Below, one piece after another: positions 35,536 to 42,958 of a stretch of 64,000 bases of DNA (position 1 is its first letter; each line of letters begins with the position of its first letter). Position numbers and translations under genes: made by a program. Location: the NCBI GenBank assembly GCA_003402375.1, contig QFXJ01000045.1:169290-233289 (forward strand), given 5' to 3'. A model generated the notes under the pieces. It worked only from the letters and a program-made list of their open reading frames with translations, had not been told where the DNA came from and searched no databases. Source of the stretch: Candidatus Nitrotoga sp. CP45. Lineage in GTDB: Bacteria; Pseudomonadota; Gammaproteobacteria; Burkholderiales; Gallionellaceae.

Positions 35536-35571
35536 TTGACAAAATATATGACCGGTCGTATTCTTAGCATC
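35536..35571 (+). promoter_or_regulatory. tetR promoter with operator in the -35/-10 spacer
   Basis: TTGACA (35536-35541), a 17-bp spacer and TATTCT (35559-35564) make a near-consensus sigma-70 promoter. The spacer holds the dyad ATGACCGGTCGT (35548-35559). A transcript would begin about 5 nt before the tetR ATG, so the mRNA would be nearly leaderless. The same dyad precedes the downstream operon at 36511, which supports autoregulation. Confidence 0.75.
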
Positions 35572-35575
35572 AATT

Positions 35576-36163
35576 ATGATTAACAAATTATCTAAACGCA
35601 CACAACTGCTCGACCAAGGCGTCTATCTATTGATGAACCAGGGCTACCATGCAACAGGTATTAATGAAATTGTAAACGCCGTACATGTACCTAAAGGTTC
35701 TTTTTATAGCTACTTTGATAGTAAAGAGAATTTTGCTGCTGAAGCCATTAGCCATTATATCGAACCGTTTATCGAGCTATTAACGAGACACCTACAACAC
35801 TCACAAGTTGACCCACTCAGTGCTTTAAAAAATTACTATGCAGAGCTTATTGTTGAAGTGGAAAATAATGGATACAAAGGGGGATGTTTATTAGGCAACC
35901 TGATGGGTGAAATTGGTGATACCAGTGAGCTGTGTAATCAAGCGCTAAAGTGTGCTGTTGAACGCTACAAATTGTTGCAATATAAGGCATTACTGCAAGC
36001 ACAAAAAGAAGGTACAGTACGCACTGATAAGAGTGCCGAAATTATGGCTAACTTATTGGTAAATAACTGGCAAGGCGCGTTGTTACGGATGAAAATTGAA
36101 CAGTCCGTGCAGCCTTTGCAAGAGTTTTGCGATACGTTACTGAATGATTATTTTGTTGCCTAG
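35576..36163 (+). CDS. TetR-family regulator, NemR-like group
   Basis: 195 aa. The HTH is at about 10-55 (GYHATGINEIVNAVHVPKGS then FYSYFDSKENFAAEAI). The C-terminal ligand domain contains NGYKGGCLLGNLMGEIGDTS then ELCNQALKCAV. The GCLLGN block is typical of the NemR-like group, in which a cysteine near this place senses electrophiles or chlorine oxidants. Cysteines at about 103, 117 and 124 would allow redox sensing, which is inference. It is predicted to repress itself and the DUF4242-ferredoxin-SQR-DUF1641 operon through the ATGACYGGTCRT sites. Confidence 0.9.
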   Translation: MINKLSKRTQLLDQGVYLLMNQGYHATGINEIVNAVHVPKGSFYSYFDSKENFAAEAISHYIEPFIELLTRHLQHSQVDPLSALKNYYAELIVEVENNGYKGGCLLGNLMGEIGDTSELCNQALKCAVERYKLLQYKALLQAQKEGTVRTDKSAEIMANLLVNNWQGALLRMKIEQSVQPLQEFCDTLLNDYFVA

Positions 36164-36510
36164 TTGACTGTAAATTAGAAACAAGGCCGGACGACACAAC
36201 TGCCGGTTGTTTGGGTCTTTTTTATGACTAACTACAAGACCGACCGACATATATTAACCATGGATTTTGATATGGGGAAGAAAAACTTTAATGTATTTTA
36301 TTAACAAGCGAAACCGCAAATACACGAAATAGATGCATTAAATATTAAATCTCTAATGGTAGCATTCCAGCCTGGAAAGCTGCTGAATTATCAGTGAAAA
36401 TTTCACCAACCAGACATAAGTATTAATTATTTAAAATAACCGTTTAACAAAAAATTTTAAAGCGATATGGCCATGATGGTCCATATCTTTTTTTTAACAA
36501 CCAGTAAAAG
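36164..36510. other. AT-rich intergenic region with terminator hairpin
   Basis: About 350 bp, strikingly AT-rich. GATATGGCCATGATGGTCCATATC followed by seven T at about 36463-36493 is a rho-independent terminator placed just ahead of the operon promoter. ACAAGACCGACCGAC at 36235 looks like a degenerate half of the regulator dyad. No ORF is supported. Confidence 0.6.
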
Positions 36511-36527
36511 ATGACTGGTCATATAAC
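36511..36527 (+). promoter_or_regulatory. TetR-type operator overlapping the -10 of the sulfur/flavoprotein operon
   Basis: ATGACTGGTCAT is a perfect 12-bp dyad that matches the ATGACCGGTCGT in the tetR promoter at ten to eleven of twelve positions. It abuts TATAAC (36522-36527), a plausible -10 hexamer. A recognisable -35 is absent. The ribosome site AGGAG of the first gene follows. Confidence 0.72.
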
Positions 36528-36542
36528 AACATAGGAGACAAT

Positions 36543-36827
36543 TTGCCTAAATATATTATTGAACGAGAAATCCCAAACGCAGGCCAATTAGCCGCAGCAG
36601 AGTTGCAACAAATATCACAAAAATCCTGCTGTATTCTGAATGAAATGGGGCCGCAAATTCAGTGGGTGGAAAGTTATGTAACAGACGACAAAATCTATTG
36701 CATTTATATTGCACCCGATAAACAAAGTATTAAAACACATGCAGAACGTGGTGAATTTCCGGCAAATTCTATTGCTGAAGTAATAACCATGATTAATCCA
36801 ACAACAGCTGAACATGGCAGGGGTTAA
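36543..36827 (+). CDS. DUF4242 small protein (nickel-binding-like)
   Basis: 94 aa. The start is TTG with AGGAGACAA just upstream, giving the family beginning MPKYIIEREIPNAGQLAAAE. Other DUF4242 blocks are LQQISQKSCCILNEMGPQIQ, WVESYVTDDKIYCIYIAPD and HAERGEFPANSIAEV. The family is a ferredoxin-like alpha/beta fold; one Streptomyces member was reported to bind nickel. A vicinal Cys-Cys (SCC) is notable. It is the first gene of an operon with a ferredoxin-like protein, an SQR-like flavoprotein and DUF1641, 5 bp ahead of the ferredoxin gene. Function unknown. Confidence 0.85.
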   Translation: MPKYIIEREIPNAGQLAAAELQQISQKSCCILNEMGPQIQWVESYVTDDKIYCIYIAPDKQSIKTHAERGEFPANSIAEVITMINPTTAEHGRG

Positions 36828-36832
36828 ACATC

Positions 36833-37012
36833 ATGAAAATACAATGGGATAAACAAAGATGCTCTCACTCTGGCAACTGTGTTAAATCATTGCCCGAGGT
36901 ATTTAAAATTTTAGACGGGCAATTTGTTATCGAGCCTGATAAAGCGGCTTACGATGAAGTCATTAAAGTTGTAAATCAATGTCCTTCAGGCGCACTTAAA
37001 TGTATCGATTGA
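36833..37012 (+). CDS. Small 4Fe-4S mono-cluster ferredoxin-like protein (Fer4_19)
   Basis: 59 aa, absent from the ORF track. It reads MKIQWDKQRCSHSGNCVKSL then PEVFKILDGQFVIEPD and VVNQCPSGALKCID. Cysteines 10, 16, 50 and 56 and the CPSGAL block fit the divergent mono-cluster ferredoxin family, in which the cluster is held by three or four of these ligands. As a small electron carrier it probably serves the flavoprotein encoded 100 bp downstream. It begins 5 bp after the DUF4242 stop and is AT-rich like its neighbours. Confidence 0.88.
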   Translation: MKIQWDKQRCSHSGNCVKSLPEVFKILDGQFVIEPDKAAYDEVIKVVNQCPSGALKCID

Positions 37013-37112
37013 CTAATTAAAATGAGTCTTCTTGTACTTAGCTCTGTATCTTTATGATTAATATGCTTCTGAGAGTTGATTGTTTAATTAATAACCTATT
37101 AAAGGAGTCATT

Positions 37113-38312
37113 ATGGCTAGCAAAACAAAACGTATTATCGTTGTTGGTGGAGGGATTGGCGGCACGATGACCGCTAACAACTTAGTTGCTAAGCTTTATC
37201 CTGAAATTCTAAATGGTGAAATTGAGATTATGATGCTCTCAAACTCCCCCAACCATGTTTACAAGCCAGCCAATATGTATGTGGCTTTTAATGCTTATCA
37301 TCCTCATGAATTAGTCCGCAAACAACGTTCATTATTACGCCCTGAAATTATTTTTCATGTTGATGGTGTTGAAAGCTTTGAATTTAAGCAAAATCGCGTC
37401 CTCTGTGAAAGTGGTAAGCGATACGATTATGAGTATCTCGTTATTTCAACAGGCTGTGTTCCCGCGCCAGAACGCATTGAAGGCTTGAAGGAAGCAGGTG
37501 ATCATTTTTATCAGACTAAAGCGGCGCAACAACTTGCTCAAAAATTACGCACCATCGAAGAGGGTCGTATATTTATAACAGTCAATTTCCCCAAAACCCC
37601 TAACGTGCCTCATCAATGTGGCATTGCTCCTATCGAAACCACGTTAATGCTTGATGAATATTTACGTAAACGAAATGTGCGAGACCGTGTAGAGATTATT
37701 TATAGCTATCCTACGGTCTCTCAATTATTGCGTAATTGTTTATTTCTACAGAAACCAACCTGTGACGTGTTGCCTACCATTTTTGATAGTAAAGGCATTA
37801 AATATCAACGCGGTTTTACTTTAGATAAGGTTGATCCCGGAGCAAAGATAGCTTATTCGGAGGAAGGCAAATCCCAAGAGTTTGATATTTTAATGGCCAC
37901 TCCACCTATCCGCGCGGTAGATGCCGTAATTAATTCAGGAAAATCAGAAGCACAAAATAATGAAGGCTGGTTACCTACTGACTTTGAAACCTTGAAAATG
38001 TACGGTTCCGATAATGTCTATGTGATGGGCGATACCGTTGATTTGCCAGTTAGTAAAGCCGGCGGCACTTGCCATAACCAGTCACCTGTCGTCGTGGAAA
38101 ATATCGCTTCGGAAATTCGTCGCGGTTATACCTCTGCCATTTATGATGGAAAAGTTCAAGCAATCGCTCAAATGGGATTGGAAGCCGGCATGCCACTCTG
38201 GTACGACTATAAGAGTGATGTACAGGTCGCACCACCTACCAAGCTCGGGGGGTTAATGCGTAAAACGTTTAATCGCGGTATTTATTGGGCCGTTGCGCGT
38301 GGGATAGTTTGA
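37113..38312 (+). CDS. FAD-dependent pyridine-nucleotide-disulfide-type oxidoreductase, SQR-like
   Basis: 399 aa. The FAD site is IIVVGGGIGGTMTANNL (about 8-24). NHVYKPANMYVAF and EYLVISTGCVPAPERIEG follow the pattern of sulfide:quinone oxidoreductases and related flavoproteins, and DNVYVMGDTVDLPVSKAGGT is the second FAD block. Cys169 in VPHQCGIAPIE aligns with the catalytic CxGAP cysteine of SQR; Cys115 and Cys320 are other candidates, and the usual second catalytic cysteine position lacks a cysteine. A C-terminal amphipathic stretch (LMRKTFNRGIYWAVARG) suits membrane association. Likely it oxidises sulfide or a related sulfur compound to quinone. AAGGAG precedes the ATG. Its operon is TetR-controlled. 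Confidence 0.82.
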   Translation: MASKTKRIIVVGGGIGGTMTANNLVAKLYPEILNGEIEIMMLSNSPNHVYKPANMYVAFNAYHPHELVRKQRSLLRPEIIFHVDGVESFEFKQNRVLCESGKRYDYEYLVISTGCVPAPERIEGLKEAGDHFYQTKAAQQLAQKLRTIEEGRIFITVNFPKTPNVPHQCGIAPIETTLMLDEYLRKRNVRDRVEIIYSYPTVSQLLRNCLFLQKPTCDVLPTIFDSKGIKYQRGFTLDKVDPGAKIAYSEEGKSQEFDILMATPPIRAVDAVINSGKSEAQNNEGWLPTDFETLKMYGSDNVYVMGDTVDLPVSKAGGTCHNQSPVVVENIASEIRRGYTSAIYDGKVQAIAQMGLEAGMPLWYDYKSDVQVAPPTKLGGLMRKTFNRGIYWAVARGIV

Positions 38313-38328
38313 TTAAAGGGGAATTCTT

Positions 38329-38742
38329 ATGTCTAAAGAAATGCAGTTAAATATAGTTGAAGAAAAACTTATGTCGGATACGGCACTTTATGACCCAGCA
38401 ACTATCGAGGGCATTAAGAACTTAATCGAAAAAACAGCCCCATTAGTACAAGCCGGTCGGTTCAACAACATCATCGATTTATTGTCAATCATATCGGACA
38501 ATATCCAATTCCTTGATGAAGCGGCACTGGAAAAAACTACTAAAGTAGGCGAGGAAATTTTAGCGCTGGGCTGGACAGCCGGTAATGCTGTCCGTATGGC
38601 GAATGCTCAAACGGAGGCATTAGAAAAGCCACCCGGTTTGTTTCAATTGATCAGCTCCCTAAACGACCCCGATGTTCGTCGTTCATTACATTTTTTCATT
38701 GGTACGATGCGCATTATTGGCCGACAGATGAAAAATGACTAA
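38329..38742 (+). CDS. DUF1641 protein, partner of the SQR-like flavoprotein
   Basis: 137 aa, all helical and soluble. DUF1641 blocks: IEGIKNLIEKTAPLVQAGRF, NIIDLLSIISDNIQFLDEAA and SLNDPDVRRSLHFFIGTMRI. The family often sits beside SQR-like or heterodisulfide-reductase-like genes; its molecular role is unknown. It starts 16 bp after the flavoprotein stop with AAAGGGGAA as ribosome site, and is the last gene of the operon before a strong inverted repeat. Confidence 0.87.
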   Translation: MSKEMQLNIVEEKLMSDTALYDPATIEGIKNLIEKTAPLVQAGRFNNIIDLLSIISDNIQFLDEAALEKTTKVGEEILALGWTAGNAVRMANAQTEALEKPPGLFQLISSLNDPDVRRSLHFFIGTMRIIGRQMKND

Positions 38743-38755
38743 TTAGTCAAGTAGA

Positions 38756-38814
38756 GTGGGCACGTTTTTGCCTCACGGGCGCTGCGCGGTTTTATCGGGC
38801 AGCGCCCGTGAGAT
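38756..38814. repeat. REP-like element with 14-bp perfect inverted repeat
   Basis: GTGGGCACGTTTTTGCCT begins as in the other REP copies, then CTCACGGGCGCTGC and GCAGCGCCCGTGAG form a perfect 14-bp stem with a 13-nt loop. It lies between the convergent DUF1641 and sugE genes, where it could terminate both transcripts. Confidence 0.85.
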
Positions 38815-38820
38815 GATGGG

Positions 38821-39141
38821 TTAGGCCGGTGTTGCAAGCTTGAGGCCAACAATACCGGCGACGATTAGGCCAAGACTTAACAGCCGCATAGGATTGGCTG
38901 ACTCACCGAGCAAAACAATGCCCAGGATTGCGGTACCGACGGCACCTACACCTACCCATACAGCATATGCGGTGCCTATTGGCAGCGACTTCATGGCGAT
39001 ACCGAGCAGTCCGAAGCTAATGATCATTGAAAGTACGGTGCAGACCGTTGGCCAAATGCGGGTAAAGCCATCTGTGTATTTAAGCCCAACCGCCCAGCCG
39101 ATCTCAAACAAACCTGCCACAACAAGAATAAACCAATTCAT
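38821..39141 (-). CDS. sugE: SMR-family guanidinium/quaternary-ammonium exporter (SugE/Gdx)
   Basis: 106 aa from the Met at 39141; the ORF-track extension translates the riboswitch-like leader. Four membrane helices are evident. [20 protein letters not shown] carries the essential Glu of the SMR family (about residue 13) in the [12 protein letters not shown] context typical of Gdx rather than EmrE, followed by [20 protein letters not shown]. Gdx proteins export guanidinium in exchange for protons. A guanidine-II riboswitch-like leader directly upstream supports this. Confidence 0.93.
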   Translation of the reverse strand: MNWFILVVAGLFEIGWAVGLKYTDGFTRIWPTVCTVLSMIISFGLLGIAMKSLPIGTAYAVWVGVGAVGTAILGIVLLGESANPMRLLSLGLIVAGIVGLKLATPA

Positions 39142-39157
39142 AAATACCTCTCTGATA

Positions 39158-39205
39158 GGTGGGGCCGTCCCCAGTTGATGTATAGAGGTGAGGTCGTCCC
39201 CACTT
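39158..39205 (-). promoter_or_regulatory. Guanidine-II (mini-ykkC) riboswitch
   Basis: In the sugE direction the leader holds two short hairpins with ACGR loops: GTGGGG-ACGA-CCTCAC (39203-39188) and TGGGG-ACGG-CCCCA (39173-39160), separated by 14 nt. Two ACGR-capped stems in tandem are the definition of the mini-ykkC motif, which binds guanidinium and exposes the ribosome site. The sugE ribosome site GAGAGG lies directly after the second stem. Confidence 0.9.
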
Positions 39206-39245
39206 CTGAGATGCCTAACGTAAAATAGTGCCCACGCGGGCAGCA

Positions 39246-39788
39246 TTAATCATACCCCAGCACCGTATTTTCCATCGCAACAGCCCAGTCATGCGCATGC
39301 ACCCCATCACGCACATAGCGGTGAAATGTCGAATGAGGCCAATCAACCGCACGTTGACCATGCCCGTGTTTAACCGGGTTGAAATGAATGTAATCGAGAT
39401 GGCGGGCAAAATCATTTTCATCACGAATTGGGTGTTCCCAGAATCGCCGTTGCCAGATAGTCGATTCGCGATGTTTGAGTTTGGATGCAGTCACCCAGTC
39501 GGCACGACGATAATCTTCTCTGCAGGCCAAAGACACCGCTCGCTTGATTATCATCCAACGGGCGGAAAAATCGGCATCACCGTCAGGTAATGTCCACACG
39601 AAATGCAAATGGTCAGGCAACAACCCCCATACATCTATGACGAAAGGACGCGCCATGCGCACCGTTTGGATTGAGGCGCGCAATGCGTTACGAATCGCTT
39701 CGTCACATAGAATCGACTGCCGCCGGTAAGCGACCACCGTAAAGAAATATCTTGAGCCTGCAGCCATTGCGCGGCGATAACGTGACAT
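39246..39788 (-). CDS. REP-associated tyrosine transposase (RAYT, Y1 HUH family)
   Basis: 180 aa. Y1-transposase features: [20 protein letters not shown] near the N-terminus, the HUH metal site in [18 protein letters not shown] (about 57-74), and [20 protein letters not shown] then IHFNPVKHG with the candidate catalytic tyrosine. RAYTs process single-stranded REP sequences and are thought to spread them. REP-like elements lie on both sides (39227-39245 and 39797-39850), and a remnant of a second copy is at 35314. No internal stop; it may be active. Confidence 0.93.
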   Translation of the reverse strand: MSRYRRAMAAGSRYFFTVVAYRRQSILCDEAIRNALRASIQTVRMARPFVIDVWGLLPDHLHFVWTLPDGDADFSARWMIIKRAVSLACREDYRRADWVTASKLKHRESTIWQRRFWEHPIRDENDFARHLDYIHFNPVKHGHGQRAVDWPHSTFHRYVRDGVHAHDWAVAMENTVLGYD

Positions 39789-39796
39789 AGAATCCG

Positions 39797-39850
39797 CGTG
39801 GGCACACCCTCCGGGTGCGAGAACCTATACGAGGCAAAGACGTGCCCAAC
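39797..39850. repeat. REP-like element, copy B (inverted)
   Basis: GTGGGCACACCCTCCGGGTG, then CGAGAACCTATACGAGGCAA and AGACGTGCCCAACC. This is the reverse complement of copy A at 35250-35313 with few differences, located immediately upstream of the RAYT gene. Confidence 0.85.
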
Positions 39851-39942
39851 CTTGACTTTGATCCCGTACCTTTCTTTACACATCATGCCGCTACACTTAA
39901 TATGCGCACACTACATACGCATATGAGAAAAGGATCGCTACC

Positions 39943-40188
39943 ATGCTCCAGCTTTATGATGAAACAGCTTCAAAAAAGGCAACAAATTTAAGCATTAACA
40001 GTGACTTGCTGTCAAAGGCAAGAGAATTAAAAATTAATCTATCTGCCACTCTAGAGCGAGCACTGGCAGATGAGCTTAGAACTACTGTGCGAGACAAATG
40101 GCTTAAGAGTAATAAAAAAGCTATAGATTCATTGAATGAATTAGCTGAAAGAAATGGTTTATTTTCTGATTCATACCGGAATTTCTAA
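39943..40188 (+). CDS. ccdA: Type II antitoxin CcdA
   Basis: 81 aa. An N-terminal ribbon-helix-helix (KKATNLSINSDLLSKARELK) binds the promoter. The C-terminal part is the toxin-binding tail typical of CcdA (EELAERNGLFSDSYRNF-like ending). GAAAAGGATC is the ribosome site. Its stop overlaps the toxin ATG (TAATG). CcdA neutralises CcdB and autoregulates the pair. Its place next to a RAYT and other accessory DNA fits a mobile or island-stabilising module. Confidence 0.93.
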   Translation: MLQLYDETASKKATNLSINSDLLSKARELKINLSATLERALADELRTTVRDKWLKSNKKAIDSLNELAERNGLFSDSYRNF

Positions 40189-40505
40189 TGAGCCAATTTA
40201 CTCTTTACCGCAATGTTGATAGTACCTCTAATGAGACATACCCATACTTCGTTGACATTCAAAACACTTTACTCAATGACTTAAACTCACGGGTTGTTAT
40301 ACCATTGTCACCGCACACGGCATTACAAAAAACTGACGTTAAGAATCTATGTCCAATTATTGATATTGATGGTACAAGCTTTGTACTACTTACTCATCAA
40401 ATAACATCTGTTCCAAAATCAATTTTAAAGTCCGAAGTGAGAACACTGGAACATATCCGATATGAAATACTCGGTGCGATGGACATGCTTATTTCAGGTA
40501 TCTAG
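40188..40505 (+). CDS. ccdB: Type II toxin CcdB (gyrase poison)
   Basis: 105 aa. CcdB features: FTLYRNVDSTSNETYPYFVD then IQNTLLNDLNSRVVIPLSP, LCPIIDIDGTSFVLLTHQI and the C-terminal MLISGI, where the terminal Gly-Ile corresponds to the gyrase-contacting WGI end of E. coli CcdB; the Trp is replaced by Ser here. CcdB traps DNA gyrase on cleaved DNA. ATG overlaps the ccdA stop. Replacement of the Trp could weaken the poisoning. Confidence 0.93.
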   Translation: MSQFTLYRNVDSTSNETYPYFVDIQNTLLNDLNSRVVIPLSPHTALQKTDVKNLCPIIDIDGTSFVLLTHQITSVPKSILKSEVRTLEHIRYEILGAMDMLISGI

Positions 40506-40560
40506 CGCCGCGCGAGACCTGCCCCAGCTGTCCTGACCTGAATCCTGATTCCGTTGTCGG

Positions 40561-40781
40561 GCGATATGCGACACATTACGTCGTTTCCATATGGAAACTA
40601 TGGGTGTTGCCACCAAACAAGAAATATTATGCCGCAATTGATAGAACACATTGACGCCATCGCTCGTCAAAAGCAGCGTGCTGTACTCTACATAAAATTT
40701 TCCGACCCAGAGAACCCGGATTGGGAAATCAAAAAATCAAATTCCACTTGGAACTGGGAGTCATCGGTAGGTCGGCAGTTT
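40561..40781 (+). pseudogene. Truncated duplicate of the 31.0-31.25 kb locus
   Basis: This segment repeats 31030-31250 at high identity, including the non-coding upstream part (GCGATATGCGACACATTACG) and the first about 50 codons (MPQLIEHIDAIARQKQRAVL). It diverges abruptly after GGTCGGCAG, leaving a truncated frame that runs into sequence antisense to the RluF-like gene. The missing C-terminal half makes it non-functional as a copy. Confidence 0.85.
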
Positions 40782-40830
40782 GCATGGTCGAGTATGTGGC
40801 GAGATGAAAACTATATTGCAATATTCAGGG

Positions 40831-41549
40831 TTAAAATCGCTCATATGGCATCAAATAACGCCACAGCCCGGGCTGTAATTTGGCCATCGATATTCGCCCG
40901 ATTCGGATCCGTTTCATGGCCAGCAGCTGTAGCCCGACACTTTTGCACATATGTGCGATCTGCCCGGGTTGCGCCCCTTTGAGGGCAAAACGCAGCCGTG
41001 TTTCGTTTTGCCAGCTGACCTTGATTTGAGGCAGTGCCCTACCATTAAAACTGAGCCCGTGCTTGAGGTGCTTGAGCCCATCGGGGGGAGTTTACCCGCG
41101 ATCTCCACAATATATTCCTGCTCAATCGTGGCTGCATCATCGATCAGCTTGCGCGCCACTCGAAAATCTTGGGTAAATATTAACAGGCCGCTTGCATTCT
41201 TCTCTAACGCTATACCTTGCTTCAGTCGAGCAAAGTGTTGCTTGGTGATGTGAATGCCTGATGGATCGTCAGTCGCCCGCGTATCGGCGCAAATAAGTTG
41301 CTGCGCAGCGTTGGCATCTATGTCTGCGACAGGCGGTTGGTGAAACAAAATGGTCACTGGCGTAACCGGTACGAGACTAGCTTCTGGGTCGAACTCGATT
41401 TTTTCTTGTTGCGACACCATGAATTGCGGTTTGTCCACCACTTGTCCATCGACCATCACCCAACCACCTGCAATATAAAGTTCGGCCTCCTTGCGTGAGC
41501 AGGAGGTTAATTCTACGAGGCGTTTCGAGAGACGAACGGGGGGTGTCAT
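40831..41549 (-). pseudogene. RluF-like RNA pseudouridine synthase with a frameshift in a C run
   Basis: The 5' part encodes an S4 domain (RLSKRLVELTSCSRKEAELY) and a synthase core (GIALEKNASGLLIFTQDFRV). At about 41084-41092 the frame is lost after EIAGKLPP, within a run of six C. Adding one C restores GLKHLKHGLSFNGRALPQIK, then AHMCKSVGLQLLAMKRIRIG and a proper stop at 40831, i.e. the family's normal C-terminus. The catalytic Asp of the usual GRLDKxxxGL motif is Glu here, as I recall for a betaproteobacterial subgroup. It is either a sequencing slip, a recent pseudogene or phase-variable. Confidence 0.85.
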
Positions 41550-41614
41550 GGCAAGTGCATACTAAAAAAGGAACACTATTGTAAATGCTCAAGTCCCGCT
41601 ATCACATGTAAAAT

Positions 41615-41857
41615 ATGAATATGGACGCAAATAAAAAAACAGTAAAAACTCCCAGTTTGGACGGTATCACCTTGGAAACTATCATTACGCAACTATCCGA
41701 AAACATGGGCTGGGAGGCTATGGGTATCGCTGTGCCAGTGCGATGTTTTACTCATGATCCCAGTATCAAATCCAGCTTGAAATTTTTACGAAGAATGCCG
41801 TGGGCTCGTAAAAAAGTGGAGCAGTTATATTTACAACACATCCAAGCCATTGTTTAA
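41615..41857 (+). CDS. VF530-like DNA-binding protein (DUF2132)
   Basis: 80 aa. The VF530 family pattern is clear: LDGITLETIITQLSENMGWE then VRCFTHDPSIKSSLKFLRRM and PWARKKVEQLYL. The family is a small alpha/beta fold with predicted DNA binding; its role is unknown. It is divergent from the RluF-like gene, 65 bp away. Met3 is an alternative start. Confidence 0.88.
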   Translation: MNMDANKKTVKTPSLDGITLETIITQLSENMGWEAMGIAVPVRCFTHDPSIKSSLKFLRRMPWARKKVEQLYLQHIQAIV

Positions 41858-41987
41858 ATATTATTCTGCACGCTTAACGGGCAGTTTTCGACACGAAGTG
41901 GGGCTGGGCTGTTTGTAAATAGATGATCAAGATCTGATTGATCCACCCAGAATATGCTTGAACTTATCCTAGTCAAATCAATAATCA

Positions 41988-42821
41988 TCATTGCGGCTCT
42001 TGTACGCTGACAATGCGAATCTTGCGCTCGGAAGGGGGATAGTCCACCCCGGCAGCGCGAATTTTATCGATTATCGCCCGGTTGATCTCCGCTCCCACCG
42101 AGCCGTAATCAGGTGCCTTAACCCAAGGTTTGACAGCGATACCGATGGATGCGTCGGTAAGGTTCCTTACCCCAATGAATGCCGCAGGCTGTCCCAACAC
42201 ACGTGAATTAGACTTAACTACTTCGGCGATTGCCGTGAGTGCTCGCTCAAGATCATCGGCTTGGGCGATGGCTACACGCAAGTCAAGTTGCCGGATATGA
42301 CCATAGTTGTGCAGAATCTCCCCGACAATTTTGCGGTTGGGCACTACAACCACTGAGTGATCTGCCTGGCTAAGTTTGGTGGAAAAAAGGTCAATTTCCT
42401 CGACTTGGCCTTCGACGCCGACTATAGCGATATACTCTCCCACCCTAAACGGTTGGGTGAAGATAATCGTGAATCCCGCCGCGAGATTGCTCAACACCCC
42501 TTGCATTGCAAGAGCAACACCAGCTCCAGCCACACCCAATCCAGCGATGAGGGGTAGTAATTCGACACCGAGATTTTGCAGCGCCATGATTAAGGATAGA
42601 CCCACCACCATCAGGCGCACGGCGCGCACCAGAAGTAATAGCACCGGCGGCTCGAGTTGGAGTTTACTAAGCCAGCGATGGAAGACTGAGCCGACCCAGC
42701 GCCCTGTATAAAAGCCAACTATTAAGATAAGGATCGCAACAACGACCTTAGGGCCAAACTTGATGCCCAAGTCAATGAGCGTGTTTTGCGCTTGTTCTAT
42801 AATAGAAAATTGATTTGGCAT
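41988..42821 (-). CDS. mscS: Small-conductance mechanosensitive channel (MscS family)
   Basis: 277 aa, the size of E. coli MscS. Three membrane helices lie in the first about 120 residues. The pore helix is GLGVAGAGVALAMQGVLSNL then AAGFTIIFTQPFRVGEYIAI, the Gly/Ala-packed TM3 of the family, followed by the beta domain (GVEGQVEEIDLFSTKL) and the alpha/beta vestibule. It releases solutes on osmotic downshock. Monocistronic on the minus strand. Confidence 0.95.
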   Translation of the reverse strand: MPNQFSIIEQAQNTLIDLGIKFGPKVVVAILILIVGFYTGRWVGSVFHRWLSKLQLEPPVLLLLVRAVRLMVVGLSLIMALQNLGVELLPLIAGLGVAGAGVALAMQGVLSNLAAGFTIIFTQPFRVGEYIAIVGVEGQVEEIDLFSTKLSQADHSVVVVPNRKIVGEILHNYGHIRQLDLRVAIAQADDLERALTAIAEVVKSNSRVLGQPAAFIGVRNLTDASIGIAVKPWVKAPDYGSVGAEINRAIIDKIRAAGVDYPPSERKIRIVSVQEPQ

Positions 42822-42958
42822 GGCACGATTTCCGCTGATTTGATTACATAGGCTAAAAATAGCCTGTGAATTATTAGATTTTTCTTAGGGGTGCCCCCTC
42901 AGATAATTTTGGATTTATGGGAGGCTTCTTTTTTAAGTGCTTGTGTTTGTAATATTCG

